Assembly: GCF_017068395.1 (NCBI RefSeq)
Contig: NZ_CP070619.1
Span: forward strand, 7,316,001 to 7,380,000
Direction: 5' to 3'
DNA: 64,000 nucleotides
DNA from: Rhodococcus pseudokoreensis
Lineage (GTDB): Bacteria > Actinomycetota > Actinomycetes > Mycobacteriales > Mycobacteriaceae
Shown: positions 57,560-64,000 of the stretch, piece by piece
How positions within the stretch are numbered: the stretch's first letter is position 1
Layout of the letters: every line of letters begins with the position of its first letter
Translations under genes and position numbers: made by a program
The notes under the pieces: generated by a model
Database searches by the model: none
What the model saw: the letters and a program-made list of their open reading frames with translations, nothing else
What the model was told of the DNA's origin: nothing

Positions 57560-57565
57560 ACTGTA
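57560..57565 (-). promoter_or_regulatory. Leaderless -10 for pncB
   Basis: On the minus strand TACAGT is followed by 6 bases and then the GTG ending at 57553. Confidence 0.55.
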
Positions 57566-57596
57566 AGCCGCGGTGTCGCCGGGCGGTGGAGCGTCG

Positions 57597-57602
57597 TACC
57601 CT
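57597..57602 (+). promoter_or_regulatory. Leaderless -10 for clpS
   Basis: TACCCT, then 6 bases, then the ATG at 57609. It is back to back with the pncB promoter in a 55-base gap. Confidence 0.5.
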
Positions 57603-57608
57603 GGTGTC

Positions 57609-57947
57609 ATGGCTCATTGCTCGACGACAGCTCCATTCGTGGATGCCATGCCGGCATCGCCGCAGGTCACCCCTGCAGAGTCGGAGGTCGTCGAGGTCGA
57701 TGAAGCCAATGATCGTCCCTGGGTCACCGTCGTGTGGGACGATCCGGTGAATTTGATGCACTACGTCACCTACATTTTTCAGAAGCTCTTCGGGTACAGC
57801 AAAGCGAAGGCGACGGAATTGATGATGCAGGTGCATTCCGAGGGGAAGGCCGTGGTGTCGAGCGGCTCCCGCGACAAGGTCGAAAACGATGTACGCAAGC
57901 TGCACGCGGCGGGCCTGTGGGCCACGATGCAGCGGGACAGCAGCTAA
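57609..57947 (+). CDS. clpS: ATP-dependent Clp protease adaptor ClpS
   Basis: Adaptor that binds N-degron substrates and delivers them to the Clp AAA+ protease. It has 112 residues from this ATG, or 99 from an ATG at 57648. The conserved core is [20 protein letters not shown] with HSEGKAVV, which builds the N-end-rule pocket. The longer start is favoured because TACCCT lies 6 bases upstream. The N-terminal about 45 residues are disordered and would contact the ClpC N-domain. First gene of a run that ends with the rhomboid protease gene. Confidence 0.93.
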   Translation: MAHCSTTAPFVDAMPASPQVTPAESEVVEVDEANDRPWVTVVWDDPVNLMHYVTYIFQKLFGYSKAKATELMMQVHSEGKAVVSSGSRDKVENDVRKLHAAGLWATMQRDSS

Positions 57948-57983
57948 CTTTCCGTTCGGACAGTAAGGAACTCGGTACACGAC

Positions 57984-58571
57984 GTGCGGATGTGGAGCAG
58001 GAAGAACTCGCTCGGGGGCATGAAGCTGCGCTCGGAGATGGACGAGCACGAGGCAACGGTGCTGCGATCGCTGGTCGCCTCCGTCCTCGGCCTCCTCGAG
58101 GAGCGGGCGGCGTCGGCGCCGGCTGACGAACTCGCCGCGCTCACCGGGATGCGGACGGGCAACACGACGGCACCCGACGAGGAGGTCCTCGCCCGGCTGC
58201 TGCCCGACTTCCACCGCCCCGACATGGACGCGCCGGACGACGACGAGATCCGCGCCGAGTCGAAGGCCGACGTCAACGGTGCGCTGCGCGGACTCCACGA
58301 ACCGGAGATCATCGACGCCAAACTGGCCGCGGGCTCGGTCATCCTTCACACCGTCCCGGAGAACGGCGGCAAGGTTCTGCTCACGCCGGAGCAGGCCGAC
58401 GCCTGGCTCAGCGGTCTCAACGACGTCCGGCTGGCGCTGGGGACCAATCTGGGCATCGACGCCGACACGCCCGACGAACTCGATCCGAATGATCCCCGCG
58501 CACCGCATCTCGACATCTACCACTGGCTGACCTGGATGCAGGACTCGCTCGTTCAGGCACTGGCACCGTGA
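57984..58571 (+). CDS. DUF2017 protein next to clpS
   Basis: Protein of 195 residues, acidic, of unknown function. The N-terminus MRMWSRK and the internal block LHEPEIIDAKLAAGSVI match the actinobacterial family that includes M. tuberculosis Rv1332, always next to clpS as far as recalled. Helices with LLEERA and LRGLHEPE are visible; no catalytic or metal motif is seen. The GTG at 57984 is 36 bases after clpS, and its stop overlaps the P1 hydrolase start by 4 bases. A role with ClpS or Clp proteolysis is inferred from gene order only. Confidence 0.82.
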   Translation: MRMWSRKNSLGGMKLRSEMDEHEATVLRSLVASVLGLLEERAASAPADELAALTGMRTGNTTAPDEEVLARLLPDFHRPDMDAPDDDEIRAESKADVNGALRGLHEPEIIDAKLAAGSVILHTVPENGGKVLLTPEQADAWLSGLNDVRLALGTNLGIDADTPDELDPNDPRAPHLDIYHWLTWMQDSLVQALAP

Positions 58572-59638
58572 CGGGCACGACGCCGGGCCGCACCGATTCG
58601 CTCGTCGATGTGGTCGGCCTGAGCGTCGGGCACCACCACCGACTCGATCCGGACGCCACACTCGGCAGCGGTGCCGCCACCGGATGCACCGTCGTCCTCG
58701 CGCCACACGGCGCGACCGGTGCGGTCGACGTCCGAGGCGGCGGGCCGGGCACCCGCGAAACCGACCTCCTCGACCCCAGTCACAGCGTCCGGAAGGTGCA
58801 CGCGATCGTCCTCACCGGCGGCAGCGCATACGGGCTCGCCGCCGCGGACGGCGTCATGCGGTGGCTGGAGGAGCACGGTCACGGAATCGGTATGGGGGAG
58901 CCCGATCAGGTGGTCCCGATCGTCCCCGCCGCCGTGATCTTCGATCTGCCGGTCGGCGACTGGCGCACTCGTCCCACCGCCGAATTCGGTTACCGGGCAG
59001 CAGATTCCGCTTCGCACACGGTGCTCTCCGGTTCGGTGGGCGCCGGGGTCGGGGCGCGCGCGGGGGCGATCAAGGGCGGGGTCGGAACGGCGAGCGTCGT
59101 CATCACGGACGGTCCGGCGAAGGGCATCACCGTATCCGCGCTGATGGTGGCCAATCCCGTCGGAACCGTGTTCGATCCGTCGACCGGACTGCCGTGGGGC
59201 GTCGCCACCGTGGGCGCAGCCGCGTTCGGGCTCCGGCCGCCGGTCGCCGCCGAGGTGTCGGCGGCACGCGAACTGATGGCCAAGAGCACCGTTCTCAACA
59301 CGACCATCGGGGTCGTCGCGACCGACGCCGCCCTCGGCAAGGCGGCGATGCGCCGCGTCGCCGTGGCCGGACACGACGGGCTCGCCCGCGCGATCCGGCC
59401 CGCGCATTCGCCGCTCGACGGCGACACGATCTTCGCGCTCGCCACCGGCATCCACCCGGTGCACCACCCGGCCGGCGTGCCCGACGCGTTCCCACCCGAA
59501 CTGCCCGTCGTCGACGCCGTCTGCACGGCGGCCGCCGAAGTGGTGGAGAAGGCCGTCGTCGACGCCGTCCTCAGCGCCACCCCGGTCGCGGGAATTCCCA
59601 CGTACCGCGAACTGTTCCCCTCGGCACTGCGTTCCTGA
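58568..59638 (+). CDS. P1-family Ntn hydrolase (NylC/DmpA-like)
   Basis: Self-processing hydrolase of 356 residues. The likely autocleavage site is Asn244-Thr245 in TVLNTTIGVVATD; in the nylon-oligomer hydrolase NylC the chain splits at an equal Asn-Thr bond, and the new N-terminal Thr is the nucleophile. Other family members are the aminopeptidase DmpA and beta-aminopeptidases. Gly-rich segments [19 protein letters not shown] and GAIKGGVGTAS are typical. It matches M. tuberculosis Rv1333. The GTG start overlaps the DUF2017 stop. The natural substrate is unknown. Confidence 0.88.
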   Translation: MTGTTPGRTDSLVDVVGLSVGHHHRLDPDATLGSGAATGCTVVLAPHGATGAVDVRGGGPGTRETDLLDPSHSVRKVHAIVLTGGSAYGLAAADGVMRWLEEHGHGIGMGEPDQVVPIVPAAVIFDLPVGDWRTRPTAEFGYRAADSASHTVLSGSVGAGVGARAGAIKGGVGTASVVITDGPAKGITVSALMVANPVGTVFDPSTGLPWGVATVGAAAFGLRPPVAAEVSAARELMAKSTVLNTTIGVVATDAALGKAAMRRVAVAGHDGLARAIRPAHSPLDGDTIFALATGIHPVHHPAGVPDAFPPELPVVDAVCTAAAEVVEKAVVDAVLSATPVAGIPTYRELFPSALRS

Positions 59639-59703
59639 CGCGGTCTGTTCGGTGGCCGAGTCGACGGTCCGCACCTAGGATGGCGCTCACGGAGGTGGAT
59701 GAC

Positions 59704-60156
59704 GTGCTGGTGATTCGATCGGACTTCGTCGAGGCGATGGTCGCGCACGCGCGGGCCGACCACCCGGACGAAGCGTGCGGGGTCATCGCCGGGCCCGAGG
59801 GCTCCGACCGCCCCGAACGGCACATCCCGATGATCAACGCCGAACGTTCGCCGACGTTCTACCGATTCGACTCCGGTGAGCAGCTGAAGGTGTGGCGGGC
59901 GATGGACGACGCCGACGAAGTGCCCGTCGTGATCTACCACTCGCACACCGCCACCGAGGCGTATCCCAGCCGGACCGACATCTCCTTCGCATCCGAACCG
60001 GACGCCCACTACGTGCTCATCTCCACCCGCGACCCCGACGCCCACGAACTTCGCAGCTACCGCATCGTCGACGGCGTCGTCACCGAGGAACCCGTCGACG
60101 TGGTGCAGAGCTACAAGTTCGCCCACACTTCGGTGGCGGACGTCCCCGACAAGTGA
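59704..60156 (+). CDS. mec: JAMM-family CysO-cysteine peptidase Mec
   Basis: Zinc metalloprotease that frees cysteine from the CysO-cysteine adduct. It has 150 residues. The JAMM signature is complete: Glu in DEACGVIAG, then HSHTATEAYPSRTD with two His, Ser and Asp. The GTG at 59704 is chosen because GGAGG lies 8 bases upstream; an ATG at 59680 and GTG at 59695 are in the same frame. It is followed by cysO and cysM, giving the full OPS-dependent cysteine route known from M. tuberculosis. Confidence 0.94.
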   Translation: MLVIRSDFVEAMVAHARADHPDEACGVIAGPEGSDRPERHIPMINAERSPTFYRFDSGEQLKVWRAMDDADEVPVVIYHSHTATEAYPSRTDISFASEPDAHYVLISTRDPDAHELRSYRIVDGVVTEEPVDVVQSYKFAHTSVADVPDK

Positions 60157-61461
<1,305 letters not shown>

Positions 61462-61480
61462 TGTCAAGGATGTGCGGATC

Positions 61481-62155
61481 ATGAGTTCGCCGTTCGACTC
61501 CTCGCGATTCGGCGCGCCGGTGCCGAGGGGTGGCGCGTCGCCGGCCCCCGCGCGCAAGTCGAAGCCGCTGTGGCTGCAGTCCGCGATCCTCGTCGGCACG
61601 TTCACGATGCTGCTGTACGTCATCGAGATCGCCGACGTGGCGTCCGACGAGCGACTCGAAGACAACGGCGTCCAGCCGCGCACGATCGACGGGCTGTGGG
61701 GAATTCTGTTCGCCCCGGTCCTCCACGACGACTGGGCGCACCTGTTCGCGAACACCGTCCCACTGCTGGTCCTCGGGTTCCTCGTGCTGCTGTCGGGCAT
61801 CGCCCGCGGACTCGCCGCCACCGGGATCGTCTGGGTGGTCGGCGGTGTGGGCACCTGGTTGACCGGCGGATCCTATTCCAACCACATCGGCGCCTCCGTC
61901 CTGATCTTCGGCTGGCTCGCCTACCTGCTGGTTCGAGGAGTCTTCGCCCGCAACCTCGGCCAGATCCTCGTCGGCGTGGTGGTGTTCGTCGTGTACGGCA
62001 GTCTGCTGTGGGGTGTGCTGCCGAGCACGCCCGGGGTGTCCTGGCAGGGGCATCTGTTCGGCGCCGTCGGCGGGGTCCTCGCAGCCTGGCTGCTCTCCGC
62101 CGACGCCAGGAAGCAGCGGGCGCGGAAAGCGGTAGGGCCGCAATCGTTCGGATGA
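61481..62155 (+). CDS. Rhomboid-family intramembrane serine protease
   Basis: Membrane protein of 224 residues with about six helices. The catalytic dyad is Ser139 (HIGASVLIFG) and His191 (WQGHLFGAVGG); WAHLFANTVPLLVLG carries the conserved His and Asn of helix 2. A proline and alanine rich N-terminus (about 1-30) is cytoplasmic. The ATG at 61481 is chosen because AAGGA lies about 10 bases upstream; a GTG at 61472 is only one base away. It matches M. tuberculosis Rv1337. Substrates are unknown. Confidence 0.92.
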   Translation: MSSPFDSSRFGAPVPRGGASPAPARKSKPLWLQSAILVGTFTMLLYVIEIADVASDERLEDNGVQPRTIDGLWGILFAPVLHDDWAHLFANTVPLLVLGFLVLLSGIARGLAATGIVWVVGGVGTWLTGGSYSNHIGASVLIFGWLAYLLVRGVFARNLGQILVGVVVFVVYGSLLWGVLPSTPGVSWQGHLFGAVGGVLAAWLLSADARKQRARKAVGPQSFG

Positions 62156-63445
<1,290 letters not shown>

Positions 63446-63567
63446 CGAGGCCGGATTCACGGTAGATCAGCATGGTCAGGTCACATTTCCCCATCGGTTG
63501 TGAGGTCGACGCGCCAATTCCGTCGGAAGCTTTTTCCGAAACGGGTCGTCGTGGCAGCATGGCGGGT
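63446..63567 (+). other. Spacer with leaderless -10 candidate for the hydrolase gene
   Basis: CAGCAT (63555-63560) is 7 bases before the ATG at 63568. No terminator for cysM2 is clear. Confidence 0.3.
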
Positions 63568-64000
63568 ATGCGCATTACCGTCCTGGGATGTTCAGGGAGC
63601 GTCTCCGGACCAGACTCACCTGCATCGGGTTATCTGTTGACCGCGCCGGACACACCGCCGCTCGTCCTCGACTTCGGGCCCGGTGTCCTCGGTGCGCTCC
63701 AACGGTTCGCCGATCCCGGCGAGGTGTCCGTCCTCCTCAGCCACCTGCACGCCGACCACTGCCTGGACCTCCCCGGACTGCTCGTCTGGCGTCGCTACCA
63801 TCCGAATCCGCCGACGGGACGCGCCCTCGTCTACGGTCCGTCCGACACCGCCCGCCGGATCGGCGTCGCGTCCGCGGAATGCGGCGGCGATATCGACGAC
63901 ATCTCCGACACGATCGATCTGCACCACTGGGCCGACGGTGAACAGGTCACGATCGGCGACCTCACCGTCACGGCGCGGCGGGTCAACCACCCGCCCGAGG
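63568..64000 (+). CDS. Metallo-beta-lactamase-fold hydrolase (Rv1339-like), cut by window end
   Basis: The first 144 residues of a metallo-hydrolase are visible; the frame is open at the window end. The zinc motif is LLSHLHADHCLDL (HxHxDH), and the N-terminus MRITVLGCSGSVSGPDSPAS has the family form. M. tuberculosis Rv1339 at the same place has been reported to degrade cAMP, so this may oppose the adenylyl cyclase at 30360. Distant alternatives are tRNase Z-like or arylsulfatase-like hydrolases. The ATG at 63568 is preferred to one at 63559. Confidence 0.85.
   Translation, partial: MRITVLGCSGSVSGPDSPASGYLLTAPDTPPLVLDFGPGVLGALQRFADPGEVSVLLSHLHADHCLDLPGLLVWRRYHPNPPTGRALVYGPSDTARRIGVASAECGGDIDDISDTIDLHHWADGEQVTIGDLTVTARRVNHPPE

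Overview
This is a 64 kb chromosomal window from a high-GC actinomycete, most probably Rhodococcus or a close Nocardiaceae relative. The evidence is the strong GC3 bias, the many GTG starts, the actinobacterial 16S rRNA, and a gene order that follows the Mycobacterium tuberculosis segment from thrB to Rv1339 almost gene for gene (order recalled, not searched). No prophage, insertion sequence, CRISPR array or tRNA gene was seen. Most of the window is core genome, with several lineage-specific inserts.

Region 1 (1-17.9 kb) is information and energy core. It runs thrB (cut by the window edge), rho, rpmE, prfA, prmC, a Sua5/TsaC gene and wecA, then an AtpI-like gene and the ATP synthase operon atpBEFHAGDC. 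A DUF2550 gene, a convergent PduO-type cobalamin adenosyltransferase and murA follow. Region 2 (17.9-23.8 kb) is one complete rRNA operon (16S-23S-5S) with promoter candidates, processing stems and a strong terminator. Region 3 (23.8-37.4 kb) is mixed: a PucR regulator, a UBP zinc-finger protein, a SWIM protein coupled to a SNF2 helicase, a TetR regulator, a class III adenylyl cyclase, the mismatch endonuclease nucS, a small zinc protein, a DivIVA-like coiled coil, methylmalonyl-CoA epimerase, a thiolase, a DUF3817 protein and a thioredoxin-TPR protein.

Region 4 (37.4-42.5 kb) is an inserted D-galactonate catabolic island: transporter, dgoD, dgoA and dgoK, with a divergent IclR regulator. Region 5 (42.5-57.6 kb) has a lipoprotein metallopeptidase, the glgE-glgB operon with divergent glgP, an ABC exporter, and an operon pncB-pncA-dinG. 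Region 6 (57.6-64 kb) is a protein-processing and sulfur cluster: clpS, DUF2017, a P1 (NylC/DmpA-like) Ntn hydrolase, mec, cysO, cysM and a rhomboid protease. It is followed by a second cysM preceded by a 25-codon remnant of cysO, then a metallo-hydrolase cut by the window end. In M. tuberculosis the slot after the rhomboid gene holds murI; here the cysO-cysM duplicate is there instead.

The most notable signals are five. (1) The duplicated cysO-cysM block has a decayed ubiquitin-like partner. (2) A BlaI-type inverted repeat lies in the long leader of the ATP synthase operon, and a related CTAC-N8-GTAG element occurs there and again before the DUF3817 gene. (3) Many genes start 6-8 bases after a -10-like hexamer, which points to leaderless transcription. 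(4) Key residues are changed in MurA (Asp for Cys), in the epimerase (Gln for His) and in AtpE (bedaquiline-site positions). (5) ClpS, DUF2017, an Ntn hydrolase, a JAMM protease, a ubiquitin-like protein and a rhomboid protease are clustered. All functional calls are from reading the sequence; no search was run.
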